In this document: positions 9,995 through 21,174 of the stretch, one piece after another
How positions within the stretch are numbered: the first letter of the stretch is position 1
How the letters are laid out: each line of letters starts with the position of its first letter
Source of the DNA: Monoplex corrugatus
Lineage: Eukaryota > Mollusca > Gastropoda > Littorinimorpha > Ranellidae
Assembly: GCA_030674185.1 (NCBI GenBank)
Contig: CM060314.1
Location: 31,236,615-31,300,614, forward strand
DNA: 64,000 bases
Direction: 5' to 3'
The notes under the pieces: generated by a model
Databases searched by the model: none
Seen by the model: only the letters and a program-made list of their open reading frames with translations
Told to the model about the DNA's origin: nothing
Made by a program: the position numbers and the translations under genes

Positions 9995-10840
9995 AGAGAA
10001 TCGAATAAAGCATCGGTTTCTCACAATGCATTAAGATTATTGAAGGCTTCTTCAAACATTTTTTTCGCTAGTCCTCGTATACTCTTAAGAGTGGTAGGAC
10101 TTTAAAACTCGCTCAACTGAACTGAATGAATGGCGATCACGGTGCGCATGAAAGTATGCATGTGTGAATGTGTGGTATACTGCTGTTAGGGACGATAGGA
10201 TTATATTCCAGAGACACAGCGGAATGGTGATTTACTTGTAGAAAAATCAGTTTGCTCACTTTTTGAAGAAAAGGAACTTTGCAGGTTAGCGTCATAAGCA
10301 GATTTTCTTTTTCCACGAACAGCCTTCAGGCATCGTCCACAATAATACGCACACCATAAAACTTATGGAGGGCCTATATTGATACAACTACAATAACTGA
10401 AAAAGGCAAAAGATTGCAAAATTAGTGTTAGTAGTATTGAGAAGAATAGTGTGGTGTGTGTGTGTGTGTGTGCGCGCGCGTGCGTGCGTGAAGTGAGTGA
10501 GTGGAGAGAGGAGAGTGGTTGTGTGGTTTTGTGTATATTCTATCAGTTTCAAGCTGTGTTCGTACTCTAGACGTGTCACATATATTTCAACGTGGTATGA
10601 AACCAAGATAATCAGAGTATAAGAAAGGATGTAATTGCAATTTATCAGACTATGACGTATTCTGTATAGTTCGTCTTCATAAAAACAAACATGTATAAAC
10701 TTAACACTTGTGTGCATAGAAAAATCTAAACACACCACATCGGTAATAAATACTGATGTAAAAGACAGTTTGTTCATGTTGTAAGCATACCTACAGACAA
10801 TCCGTTACGTGTATTGTATATACCGTCGTTTCATTTGAAA
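9995..10840. other. Unassigned sequence
   Basis: No gene recognised. Contains a short TG/CG tract near 10452-10490. Confidence 0.5.
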
Positions 10841-10841
10841 C

Positions 10842-11200
10842 TTAACTACTTTCTCTTAGGATTGATATCTGGGTGTATGTATTAAGTGCGTCTTTTTTAC
10901 TCTAGGAACGTGTGATATGCAGAAGCAATTTTAGGTAATTTAGGCCCGTTTTTATACTGTTTTTATGTTCGTAGTTATGTTTAAATTTGTATCCAAGAAT
11001 GTTTCCTAAATCCCCTGTATGATAAACTGGACGGAGTGGTCAGAGCCAGGAGGCATCCCCTTTGATTATGTGCGCGAATTCATTGATGTGTATATTATTT
11101 TTTTCTTCTTTCTTTCCCTGTTGAAGTATTGTATATGTTTTGAAACTGTATAGCCGTGATATGGCTCTCAGCAGTCGACTGGGCTTTAAACAAAAAATAT
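10842..11200 (+). mobile_element. Family B copy B8 (5' truncated)
   Basis: From CTCTTAGGATTGATATCTGG through GTGCGCGAATTCATTGATGT to TATAGCCGTGATATGGCTCT, CAGCAGTCGACTGGGC and TTTAAACAAAAAAT. Confidence 0.8.
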
Positions 11201-12326
11201 GTATGTATGTAGCACTTTGAAAGAGAAGAGTAAAACGAAAAAAAGGAAAAAGATTTTATATAATAAAAAAAGCTCCATGGCCAGCAAGCAGCAGCAGTCC
11301 ACTCAGAATTTGTAAGATCAATATTAGAATCGGTTTTTAAGTCTTTAAACCGTACTACTGTTTCAAAACAAGTGCGACCGCCCGCGCCCAAGCCAACAGG
11401 AACCAGAAGAACGAGAAAACCAACGTAAGCGCGCATCCAACAAAACAAGACAAGACAAGCGCAAATTTTTGGCCAACCGGCCTTTGTCAGCGCCGAACGC
11501 ACGGTCACAAACAGACCACAAACACCAAACAACGGATAATAAAAAGAGGACTAAAAACTTCACTGCCGCCTCATCCAGTGGATAAAAAGGGACCAACTGT
11601 TGGTTACCTCTGTTTGACTTGATTCGACCATTACGAAGAAAAAATGGCATGGGTTTTGAATTGCATTTATTTCTCTTTAATATCGTGTAGTTTAGAAAAC
11701 GGCTTTCTTTTTGTGTTGTTTCCTTAGATTGTATTTTCATTAGTTTTGCATGATTTTTAGTTGCTTTTTTGATTACTTTTTTCTATTTTGATGTTGGTTG
11801 GCTGGTTACTTGGTTGGTTGGTTGGGTTGGTTGGTTGTTTTGTTGGTTGTTTAGTTCTTTCTGCTGCCCTTTCACGCATAGAGTACTATAATGATGTAAA
11901 TAACTGTCAGACGCATATCAGGTAGACTTGGGTTAACTTGAGTCCGCTGTAATAGGTCATGTACATACTATGAATTTATAAATATTCCAATTTTTTTAGG
12001 GAGAAGTTTAGTGACTGCTTTAACTGAAGTCGTTATAAAGATTTCCACCGAGACATCGATAACAATTTTATGATAAAAGTAAAACATGTGCGCGCATGCG
12101 TTTTCCAAGTTTCCTAGTGATGCATAATTGGATACATTGGGGCTCTTCACCCACTTGGACAAAAGATACAGACAAAACAGTCAGACCAAAATCACAAGCA
12201 TCTCTTTCCATTTTCATTTTCTTAAATACCATGAATATTGCCAGATTTGTGCACTTTTCCCGTCAGTACAACACTGGTTAAATCAACAAATGGCTGTTGA
12301 TCTGAATTGTGGTATTTGCTGCTCTA
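11201..12326. other. Unassigned sequence with a GGTT repeat
   Basis: Open frames here have no recognisable domain. A (GGTT)n-like tract lies at about 11797-11850. Confidence 0.5.
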
Positions 12327-13958
12327 AGCTACGCACAAAAAGTTAAGGATCACTTGCACAAAAATTCATAACTTTCAAAATAAGAAAGCCAATGCGTTGA
12401 AGTTTGGCAAACATTTAATTCCATGCTTTAGTGATAACGATACACAATTGCCTTCAATTTCGAGCTATCGTTTGGTGTGAACATTTGATCAAAGTGGGTA
12501 CGTATCGAAATTTGATTTCCCAAAGTCATTGAAATCACAAGACGGGCATTCTGATGCTCCCAAAAGTTCAGTAATGCGTGTAACCGCCATGGCTGTTCTG
12601 GCACTCGACGCAGCGAGTCCTCATCGAGTTGACCAGGTTGGTGAAGATCCTCTGTGGAAGCGCCTGCCACTCAGCCTGCAGCATCTGGTAGAGGTGTTGG
12701 GCATCCCTGGGAGGGGGGTGGTTGCTCCTCACTTTGTGATCCAGCTCATCCCAGAGGTTCTCAATCGGGTTGAGATCGGGACTGCATGCTGGCCACTCCA
12801 TTCTGTTGACTCCAGACTGCTGCAGGAAGTCGTTGACCACCCTTGCCCTGTGGGGGCGAGCGTTGTCATCCTGGTTGACAGCCGTCGGTCCCATCTGCTG
12901 CAGTGTAGGCACAGCCAGCGGTCGAAGGATCTCATCCCGGTATCGGAGGCCAGTCAGGTTACCCTGTACATGATACAAGGGTGTTCTGTGCTGAAGGCTG
13001 AAGGCCCCCCAGACCATTACAGAACCTCCACCAAAGGCCACCTTTTCTTGGACAGTGGTGTCAATAAAGCGTTGCCCTGGGCGCCTCCAGACCCTCAGTC
13101 GGCCGTCGTTGTGGTTCATGGTGAAGCGTGATTCATCACTGAACAGGACCTGGGACCATTGCTGACGTGTCCACCTCACGTGACGTCTGCAGAAGGCGCG
13201 GCGTGCTGCCCTATGGGCTGGAGTTAAGCGTGGCCGTACAGCTGGGCGACGAGAACGGAGGTTAAACCCATGAAGGCGGTTCCGTATGGTCTGCTGGCTG
13301 ATGTTGATGTTAGTAGCCACCCTCAGCTGCCTTCGAATGATGCTGGAAGAGGCTGTTCTTGTCTGCAGGGCTTGTCGTTCAATGAGACGATCTTCACGTG
13401 GGTTTGTCTTCTTCGGTCGACCAGATCTGCGTCTTTCATGGACCCTCCCAGTAGCTGTGAAGCGTTGAATCAGTCTGACAATGACCGAGATGGACACCTG
13501 AAGTCGCCTGGCCACTTCTCGCTTGGGAACACCATCTTGGAACCATGCAACAGTTCGTCCCCTCTCAAACTCGCTCAATTTTCGTCGTGGAGGCATTGTC
13601 AGATCAGGCCTACTACTGGTGGAATGTCTTCTTATAAAGCCAAGCAAGAGACACAATCTCGCACATAAACAGCAGTGCTTGCACGTGCATAATGGTTTTT
13701 CCATCTGGCTTGTGCAATGTGTTCAGGCAGAACGGTCCAAAACAAGGTCCTTTTTCGCAAGTTTCCGCTTTTCCGTTTGCGGCCAAGCTCAGTTGTAGAG
13801 AATCCCGTGCAATTTTCGCACTAACACAACATCGCCCACTTACAGCTGAACAAGAATTCATAACAATTTGGCTGGACTGAGAAATAAATAAAAGTAGCGA
13901 ACTGAGTTTATTACGCACCTGTTTTCTCATAGTGATCCTTAACTTTTTGTGCGTAGTG
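12327..13958 (-). mobile_element. Tc1-like DNA transposon, apparently complete
   Basis: A 1,632-bp element flanked by TA on both sides (12325-12326 and 13959-13960). The terminal inverted repeats are 28 bp (12327-12354 and 13931-13958). They share CTACGCACAAAAAGTTAAGG followed by ATCACT and differ only at the outermost two bases. One reading frame on the reverse strand encodes a full-length DD34E transposase. TA flanks and a single ~340-residue DDE protein are typical of the Tc1/mariner superfamily. Confidence 0.93.
12568..13596 (-). CDS. Tc1-like transposase, DD34E, uninterrupted
   Basis: A 342-residue protein that would bind the terminal repeats and cut and paste the element at TA sites in the nucleus. 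The start is taken at MPPRRKLSEF, because the 36 residues upstream in the open frame have no family resemblance and 342 is the usual Tc1 length. Two helix-turn-helix segments lie at about residues 6-50 (REVARRLQVS) and 65-112, joined by a GRPKK motif at 59-63. The catalytic residues are D154 (LFSDESRF), D244 (QDDNARPH) and E279 (SPDLNPIEN), with exactly 34 residues between the last two. A glycine-rich GGGSVMVWG stretch sits at 189-197. There are no internal stops or frameshifts. The open frames on the opposite strand are shadows. The sequence is consistent with a recently active copy; activity itself is inferred. Confidence 0.95.
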   Translation of the reverse strand: MPPRRKLSEFERGRTVAWFQDGVPKREVARRLQVSISVIVRLIQRFTATGRVHERRRSGRPKKTNPREDRLIERQALQTRTASSSIIRRQLRVATNINISQQTIRNRLHGFNLRSRRPAVRPRLTPAHRAARRAFCRRHVRWTRQQWSQVLFSDESRFTMNHNDGRLRVWRRPGQRFIDTTVQEKVAFGGGSVMVWGAFSLQHRTPLYHVQGNLTGLRYRDEILRPLAVPTLQQMGPTAVNQDDNARPHRARVVNDFLQQSGVNRMEWPACSPDLNPIENLWDELDHKVRSNHPPPRDAQHLYQMLQAEWQALPQRIFTNLVNSMRTRCVECQNSHGGYTHY

Positions 13959-14094
13959 TATTTTGCATTGAATAAATAGCACAGATTTTAAAATTATTTT
14001 AAACTTTGAGATGCATTGATTTATGTTCTCTCGATAAAAGACAATATGATTTCTCATAACAAATTAAAGTGTACATTATACAAAAAGAACAGAT

Positions 14095-15266
14095 GTGTGT
14101 GACTTAAATCTTACATTTAAAAAGCTGAACAAACAAAGAAAACGAGATAATGAAATCGACTCTGAATCCGAGGACGAAACAAGACAGGCAACCAGTTTTT
14201 GGTCGGCATGGCTAGTGGTGACGGACATTGAGGAAGAAAAACCTATCTGGAAATTGAGTCCCTTTGCCATACAGAAGGGATTTCAAGCCCTAAAAGGAAA
14301 CCCTAAAACGATTAAAAAGTTGCGAAACGGAGACTACCTTGTGGAGTGCAAGGATAACAAGCAGTCCGATCGTTTGTTGAAAGCATCAGTACTAGTTGAT
14401 GGTGGAATAAAAGTCACTCCACACAAAGGACTGAACAGCAGCAAAGGAGTCATAAGGTGCCCTGAGCTGAGAGGAGTGTCGGAGGAGGAGATCCGAACGG
14501 AACTGAAAAGCCAGGGCGTTGTAGAGGTACGCCGGGCTTGTTCCGGAAACGGTCCGACAAAATCCTTACAAACACGCTCTTTCTTACATTTTGCTCTCCT
14601 ACTACACCCGAAGACTTGAAAGTTGGATACTTGAAGGTAAAAGTGTCGTCGTATGTACCATCACCAATGCGCTGCTTCCGTTGTCACAAGTTCGGCCACA
14701 TCAAGGACAGATGCACAGAAACTGAAAAGTGTGCCATGTGCGCCAAGGAGGCACATGAGGGGAGATGCGACGATCCACTAAACTGCATAAATTGTGGAGG
14801 TAACCATCCATCATCCTCGAAAGATTGCCCGTATGGCAAAAGGAACAAGCCATTCAACGACTGAAAACTGAAAAAAAAACTACCTTTTCACGAAGCCAAA
14901 AGGTTGGTAGAGGGCAGCAGTTTGTCTACCAAACGTCACGCGTCGGTAGTCAAAACAGTTAATCAAGTATCCATAGCCTGTCAAACAGATATAACATGGA
15001 CAAAGACGAATTTTGAAACATTGCAAGACACAAAAGCCCTCAGCGGGGGCGTTAAAACCGCTGCCTCCCAGGCTGTTCAACAGCCAAAAGCAGTCAATGC
15101 TGGCAACCCAGGGAAACCTAGTCTCCCTGGTAAACCCGCCCTCCCGCCCCGGCCGTCCGGGAGCAGCTCCACAGGAAATGGAGGAGGGCCCAAAGTAATG
15201 CTGGTAGAAATGAAGAACCCTCCTCCAGCACTTAAAGGGGCTAAGCCCGGGCTTCCTGCAAGTTGA
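14095..15266 (+). pseudogene. LINE-A ORF1 (gag-like, CCHC zinc knuckles), broken
   Basis: This would be the RNA-binding protein of the LINE ribonucleoprotein. The N-terminal part (KRDNEIDSESEDE, then LSPFAIQKGFQALKG and LNSSKGVIRCPELRG) reads in one frame to about 14560. The sequence then shifts frame to TNTLFLTFCSP and YVPSPMRCFRCHKFGH. Cysteine-rich knuckles follow: CFRCHKFGHIKDRC (classic CCHC), CAMCAKEAHEGRC and CINCGGNHPSSSKDC. An in-frame TGA at 14862-14864 interrupts the frame before FHEAKRLVEG and a proline/glycine-rich tail ending at 15266. So there is one frameshift and one nonsense codon. The order and spacing of the knuckles are typical of I/Jockey-type ORF1 proteins. Confidence 0.85.
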
Positions 15267-15306
15267 GAGGACGAAACGGATATGGACTTGTATAATTCCA
15301 CAAATA

Positions 15307-18300
15307 ATGCAGTCTATAGTCCATTGGAACATACGAGGTGTCTACGCCAATCTAGAGGAGCTCCAGCTACTTTGCCGTGACCTGCAGCCTGCTGTAGTGG
15401 CTTTGCAAGAAACATTAATACGCTTGGAAAGAGTTTTTCATTAATGAATTTCAACATTGTTTCCAAACCAGCACAACCTAAAGATGGAGGAGAAACGGGT
15501 GGAGTATGTTTGCTGCTACATAGGTCTGTTTTGTTTAGTTCTATTAATCTGAACACCAGTTTGCAAGCAGTGGCGGCAAGGGTATCTCTAAACAAAACAT
15601 TAACCATTTGCTCTGTGTACCTCCCTCCATCTGTTGCTGTTACAAAAGAAGAACTGGTTGATTTGATTGAGAAACTTCCCAAACCTTTTCTGTTGCTCGG
15701 CGATTTGAATGGCCATTCCCCGCTTTGGGGTAGTGAAGATACTTCAGCGCGAGGTCTCTTGCTTGAAGATGTCTTCTCCGATTTAAACTTATGTTGTTTA
15801 AACGATGGTTCTCCGACATATATCCATCCTGCAAAAGGTACACTTTCTTGTTTGGATTTATCAGTGTGTGATGCTTCGCTGGTTTTGGACTATGAGTGAA
15901 AAGTTCTGGATGATCTCCATGGAAGTGACCATCTTCCAGTTGTCTTAACAAATCCAAGCATTGGACTCGAGTCTCTACCGGAGCGCTTTGTTTTTCGTAG
16001 GGCTGACTGGGATTTGTTCGAGAGGGCTGTCCTGAGTGATTTGGGGAAGAAAGGATACTGCAGAGTGATGATCCAGTAAACACTGACGCAGATCATCATG
16101 AGCTGTGCCAAACGAGCAATTCCCACATTATCAAAGAAAGCGCACATGCCTAAAACTCCATGGTTTACTTTAGAATGTAAACGGATAAAACAAGAACGCA
16201 AGAAAGGTCAGTGTCGCGTGTTTCATAGTCCATCGGCGGACAATGTTGGGGCTCATCAATAACTACAAGCAAAGTCAAGATACATCTTTAAAAGAAACAA
16301 ACAACAGTCCTGGAGAAACTTTGCTCGAAACTGACATCCCGAACTCCTAAAAAGAAAGTTTGAAAACTTTAAAAAAAATAAAGGGAAAACACCTGTCCCT
16401 CTGTTCACCATCTGAAAGTGTCAGATTGTCTGATTACTGACAAAAAAGCAGTCTCTAACATGTTGGCGTCTACCATCGAAAAGAACTCTTCCTTAGCCAA
16501 TAAATCGGTGGTCTTCCGGAAACACAAATCGGTGAAAGAAAAGAGAGCTTGTAACTTCGTCTCTGATAACACAGAAGAGTACAATCTTCCACTGACATTA
16601 GGAGAATTAAAAGACGCTGTTGTGACTTGCTCTGACTTCTCCTGGCTTGGATGAAGTTCATTATCAACTGGTGAAGCATCTCCCGGAAAAGGGTTTGGAC
16701 ATTCTGTTGAAAGTGTACAATTACATATGGACGACAGGATTCTTTCCTCCCTCATGGCGGAATGGCCTGATCGTCCCTATACCTAAACCTGGAAAGGATG
16801 TATCTAATCCATCCAATTACCGGCCAATAACCCTAACCAGTTGTCTTTGCAAAGTGATGGAGAAAATGGTCAATAAGAGACTGATGTGGAAACTGGAGAA
16901 AGACGGCATCTTGGCCAAAGAACAATGCGGTTTTCGCAAGCACCATTCCACAGTAGATAATTTAATTCGTCTTGAAACAACCATCCGTAATGCATTTCTG
17001 CAGAAACAGCATGTAGTGGCTATCTTCTTTGATTTAGAGAAAGCCTATGATACCACTTGTAAATCGGGAATTCTTATGGATCTACACGAATTGGGTTTTA
17101 GGGGTCACCTACCTACGTTTATCCAAACGTTTTTGGCCGATAGGCAGTGCGGGTTGGTACTACTCTGTCGGACATCCATGCGCAAGAGCTGGGTGTACCA
17201 CAAGGGAGTATTCTCTCTCCTGCGCTGTTCAGTCTCAAGATCAACAACATAGTCAAATCGGTACAGCAGGGCTCGGACTGCTCCCTGTTTGTGGGCGATT
17301 TTTGCACAACCAAAACACAGTGTATTCACTTTCATAACCTGCGAGAATTCTTTTGCTGCTCCAGAAATTCGTCTGGGAAAGTGCATCATTCCAGCTGTAA
17401 AAGAAGCTAAATTTTTGGGCTTGATTTTTGATGAAAAGTTGAACTTTCTCAGTCATAACCAACATCTAAAAACATCTCTCCAGAAAGCTCTGAATATTCT
17501 TCGAGTTGTAGCTCATACAGACTGGGGTGCCGACAAGAAAACGTTACTACACCTGTACGGAGCTTTAATTCGCTCTAAACTGGACTATGGCTGTGTATTA
17601 TTTAGGTCTGCGAGAGCGTCGTACCTAAAGGCACTTGATCCCATTCACCATCAAGGGCTGCGCCTATGTCTTGGTGCATTCAGAACAACTCCTGTGTATA
17701 GTTTGTATGCAGAGGCAGGGAAGCCCTCCCTGAGCAACCATAGACTGAAACTAAGCTTAAATTTCTGTTTGAAACTGTTCTCTGAACAGGAAAACCCATC
17801 TTACGACTGTGTCTTCAACCTCAGATTTGAAAGTGACTTTGAAAAACATCCAAAAAGTGACCCCTCCTTTGGGGCTGCGTATCCGTCCCCATTTGGAAAA
17901 GGCAGATATAAATTTAGCGATTGTTAACGACTTCTCCAAGTTTCCAGATAGTCCACCATGGACGTTGAAAACACCGAAGGTTTGTTTTGATCTTGCTTCC
18001 TTCCGTAAAGACAATACCAGTGCACTGGCGTACAAATCGTTTTATGCGGGATTGTGTGAAAAATCGGCATCATCCAGCAGAATCTTCACTGTGATGAAGG
18101 TGTGGCTGCCGCTGTCTTCTGCTCCGAGATTCCCAATGGAGCATTTTCAAAACGTATTCCATCTGAAAGTTCGGTTTACACTGCTGAACTGACTGCTCTG
18201 GTTTTAGCACTAAAAATGGTGTCCCAATCCAAACACAGAGTTTCTCATTTTATCTCCCTTTCTGCTTTGCAGGCAATCGTTTGCTGAAACATTAGTCACC

Positions 18301-18863
18301 CTGAACTTGTGAACTTCTTTGAACTGTATTCTACTCTAGCAAATGACGGTTACGAGATTGTTTTTGCCTGGATTCCTGGCCATATTGGTATTGGAGGCAA
18401 TGAAAAGGCTGATTACCTGGCCAAGAAGGCTACACTGGCAAAGATGTCTAAGTCCGTGATCCCTTACACAGATGTCAAATCGAAAGTACACAGTTACGTA
18501 AGAAATCTGTGGCAGGAGAATTGGAATAAACAGACAGATAATAAACTCTTCCAAATCCGCCCTAGCCTGACAGAAATTCTCCCATCAGCTGCAGGAAACC
18601 TTAAGAAAGACAGTGTTGTGTAGGTTACGCACGGGTCACACATCTTACACTCACTCTACCTTTTGAAAAATGAAGAAGCACCATGGTGTATACCGTGTGA
18701 TGACCCGTTGAGCATCCGACATCTCCTCCTCGATTGTTGGGACTTGTACGATGTGAGACAAAAACACTACACGGCAGATTCCTTAAAGGAGCTCTTCCGA
18801 GACGTCCCTCCTGATGCAATTTTCCAGTTTTTACAAGAGATCAATAGATTTCACTTGATGTAA
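15307..18863 (+). pseudogene. LINE-A ORF2: endonuclease, reverse transcriptase, RNase H, heavily frameshifted
   Basis: The AP-endonuclease starts at 15307 (SIVHWNIRG, VALQET) and changes frame near 15440. It continues with GGVCLLLHRSVLFSS, LLGDLNGHSPLWG and, after a TGA at 15897-15899 where the family would have TGG, LHGSDHLPV. The reverse transcriptase is at about 16650-17300: IVPIPKPGKDVSNPSNYRPI, GFRKHHSTVDNL, FFDLEKAYD and, after a frameshift, LGVPQGSILSPALFS. The box normally reading VDD is FVGDF here, so a catalytic aspartate is lost. RNase H retains YTAELTALVLAL and AWIPGHIGIGGNEKADYLAK, but the first acidic motif is disrupted near 18090. The C-terminal region (PCDDPLSIRHLLLDC, LKELFRDVPPDAIFQFLQEI) ends at 18863. 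It is non-functional. Confidence 0.9.
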
Positions 18864-19034
18864 TTTTACGTGTTTTTCTTTAATGGCATTCTAGATTTGC
18901 AAGGTCGACGGTGAGCATGGTTTTATCTGGTTTTTTTATCTTAACGGGTTGTTCTTTTCTTTTTGACGTGATGTTAGCCTTGATATGACTCTAGTGATCG
19001 GCTGGGCTATAAGCAATATGAATTGAATTGAATT
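18864..19034 (+). other. LINE-A 3' UTR and recognition tail
   Basis: Contains ACGGTGAGCATGGTTTTATC, GACGTGATGTTAGCCTTGAT, CTAGTGATCGGCTGGGC, TATAAGCAATATG and three GAATT units. Outer bases TTAGCC and GGGCTATAA can pair, with an inner AGCC/GGCT hairpin. That structure is conserved in the family B tail, which suggests the RNA element bound by the LINE reverse transcriptase. Confidence 0.8.
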
Positions 19035-19039
19035 GATTT

Positions 19040-19842
19040 CGCATTCTATAGCTCTGTCCTCTTTGGAAGTGCAATGAAAATTGATTTTGACATATCTTTG
19101 GGGATTTTTCCAGTGTCGTAAATTTCATTTAGGAGGACTGTTATTTTTTCAATACCGAATTCCTCCAGGGCTTCAATCATCGCTCTAGTAATGTTGTCTG
19201 GTCCTGGGGCTTTTCCTAGTTTCATCTTTTTCAGTGCTACTCTAACTTCATCTTTCATTATGGATGGTCCTTCAAAGTTCTTTTTTATAATGTGTTCTTC
19301 GTTTCTGTCATCCTCAAAAAGGTCTTTAATGTACTCTCCCGATCTGTCCAGTATTTTGTTTTTTTCCATGATAAGCATTCCATCTTTCGATTTTAAGCAA
19401 CCAGTTGATGTGCATGTATTTTTCCTGTGGACAGTTTCTTCAATTCGTCTGTACATTCTCTGAGGATCCATTTTGTGTCTGTCTTCTATCTCTTTGTATT
19501 TTGTGTTCAGCCAAGATTCCTTAGCTTCATTGCACCTATACCTGATTTCTTTGTTTATCTTCCTGTATATCTCTTCGTTTCTCTTTGCCATCCTCCTTTC
19601 CTCCATCAAGCCCAAAATTTTATTAGTCATCCAGCTCTTTTTTGCTTTTCTGCCTTAGGGATGTCTTCACAAGCTTCATTTATCGAATTTCTCAACTTTG
19701 TCCATTGTTCCTCACTGTCACCAACGTCTTCCAGAGCACTGAATTTGTTTTGAACATGTACATTAAATTTTTTACGTATCATTTCAACTGTCTTTAAGAG
19801 TCCAAGGTTTAGTTTGATGTTGCTTTTGGTCTGTTTTCTTTT
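19040..19842 (-). pseudogene. LINE-R fragment: endonuclease-RT linker and start of reverse transcriptase
   Basis: On the reverse strand, the pieces 19627-19857 (FNVHVQNKFSALEDVGDSEE, CEDIPKAEKQKR) and 19046-19630 (LGLMEERRMAKRNEEIYRKI, EAKESWLNTKYKEIE, LGKAPGPDNITRAMIEALEE, SIFIALPK) form the region just before and into the reverse transcriptase of a LINE. A frameshift joins them near 19630. The GKAPGPDNI motif is a recognised RT block. Clade is uncertain (RTE/Proto2-like is my guess). The C-terminal ends at 30.8, 44.5, 48.0, 51.2 and 54.4 kb probably belong to the same family, although no copy here links the two halves. It abuts the end of LINE-A. Confidence 0.75.
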
Positions 19843-19955
19843 CTGAAGTAACGGCAAGAGCTAAACAATTCATAAGATGTGTTATGTACTACTGTAAGCG
19901 ATATGACCTGAAGTTACTACAAGAGCTAAACAATTGGTAAGATGTGTTATGTACT
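19843..19955 (+). repeat. 48-bp direct repeat around a 17-base LINE-A-like core
   Basis: 19843-19890 and 19908-19955 share CAAGAGCTAAACAATT, AAGATGTGTTATGTACT and flanking GAAGT bases. The insert ACTGTAAGCGATATGAC resembles the very end of LINE-A (TGTAAGCAATATGAAC). Confidence 0.7.
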
Positions 19956-20144
19956 TTTAAATTTTTGAAGTCGAAAATCTCAGGCATGTTTTCTGGGAAT
20001 GTGCTCCTAAGAGCACTCAGCTCCTGAATAGAAGGGGAGGGAAGAGAGAAGGGGGAACGGAGTGAACGAAGAGACGGACAACAAATCACTGTAATCGCTT
20101 GCTCTCTTGAAAAGGCTGATCGAAGCAAATGCACGCACTCAAGC

Positions 20145-20291
20145 ACCCACACGCACGCACACACACACATGCGGGCACGCATGCACGCTCACACACATGT
20201 ACGCACCCACGCATGCTTGCACACACACATGCACGTATACACGCATCACGCACACACACATGCACTCAAGCGCGGGCAGTGGGCGCGCGAG

Positions 20292-20345
<54 letters not shown>

Positions 20346-20385
20346 GCACGCACGCACGCACGCACACGCACACACACACACACAC
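20145..20385. repeat. (AC)n / CACG-rich microsatellite
   Basis: Imperfect ACACGC runs from 20145, (AC)n at 20293-20340, then a CGCA run and further AC. Confidence 0.95.
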
Positions 20386-20639
20386 TTCCCTGTCCTTTAT
20401 CCGCATTTGACAATATCGATCTCAGAAGGAAAGAAACCGATCCGACATCCCGCAGAGATTCAAGGGAGAGAAAAATGACACGGGCGACAATTTGACGAAA
20501 CCCGCCCCAAACAGCGGAATGGGGAGTTCTTCCGATTGTGTAGTAAAACAACCGGCAAGGCGCGTCGCCATTTTTGTCAGATGTCGTAAATCGTGTTGTA
20601 TCCACTTGGCCACTTTCGTCGGTTCTGTTGCTGTTTACA

Positions 20640-20915
20640 TAAACACTACACGGTGGACTCCTTAAAAAAAAAAAAAACCTCTTCCGAGACGTCGCTCTTG
20701 ATGCAATTTTCTGATTTTTACAAGAGATCAATAGATTTCACCCGATATGATTTTACGTCTGTTTTCTTTAATTACATTTTAGACTTGCAAGGTTAACGGT
20801 GAGCGTGGTTTTTAACTGTTGTCTTTTATCTTAATGGGTTGTTTTTTGACGTGGTGTTAGCCCTGATATGGCTTTAGTAGTCGGCTGGGCTATAAGAAAT
20901 ATGTACCTGAACTTC
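20640..20915 (+). mobile_element. LINE-A 3' fragment A7 including the ORF2 C-terminus
   Basis: AAACACTACACGGTGGACTC matches the ORF2 end (KHYTVDSL). An A-run interrupts it, and CTCTTCCGAGACGTCGCTCT, AAGAGATCAATAGATTTCAC and the full 3' UTR with TAGTAGTCGGCTGGGC follow. Confidence 0.85.
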
Positions 20916-21174
20916 TAAATATTTTGTGTAAAGTCATCGGGGCAATTAGTTAGCAAAATCCAAAGCTGTACGAGTTTGGTTAACATAAGGGAGTTAAGCA
21001 CAGCAACTCTCCCAGTGGTGTAATAATTTTTTTTACCAGATTCTATCATAATAATCTTTTGTCGTACATTCTTAAAAATTATGCTTAAACCACAAATGCC
21101 AAAATTCAGAATTTGATGAATGTGACACCTTTGTTTTCGGAAAATCATGCAAAATTTACCTTCATTCCCTTAAC

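Larger units (their letters stand above)
14095..19034 (+). mobile_element. LINE-A: decayed I-superfamily (Nimb/I-like) non-LTR retrotransposon
   Basis: About 4.9 kb holding a gag-like ORF1 with zinc knuckles, an ORF2 with AP endonuclease, reverse transcriptase and RNase H regions, and a 170-base 3' UTR ending in GAATT repeats. The domain order EN-RT-RNase H fits the I superfamily. Nimb-like is my best guess from the ORF1 pattern, not a search. The 5' boundary is unclear, and the element may lack its 5' UTR. Frameshifts, stops and lost catalytic residues make it inactive. Its 3' UTR is the source of the many A tails in this window. Confidence 0.88.

Noticed and set aside
11095..11740. Reverse-strand frames of 125-145 residues
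   Set aside because: No domain, signal peptide or repeat family is recognisable, and part overlaps family B.
11797..11850. Telomere-like GGTT repeat
   Set aside because: The unit is GGTT with irregular changes, not TTAGGG, and it lies within interspersed repeats.
13597..13704. 36-residue N-terminal extension of the Tc1 transposase
   Set aside because: The extension has no family resemblance, and the start at MPPRRKLSEF gives the usual transposase length.
12529..13798. Forward-strand open frames of 60-200 residues over the Tc1-like element
   Set aside because: They lie antisense to the DD34E transposase, whose conserved motifs, length and flanking terminal repeats identify the real gene.
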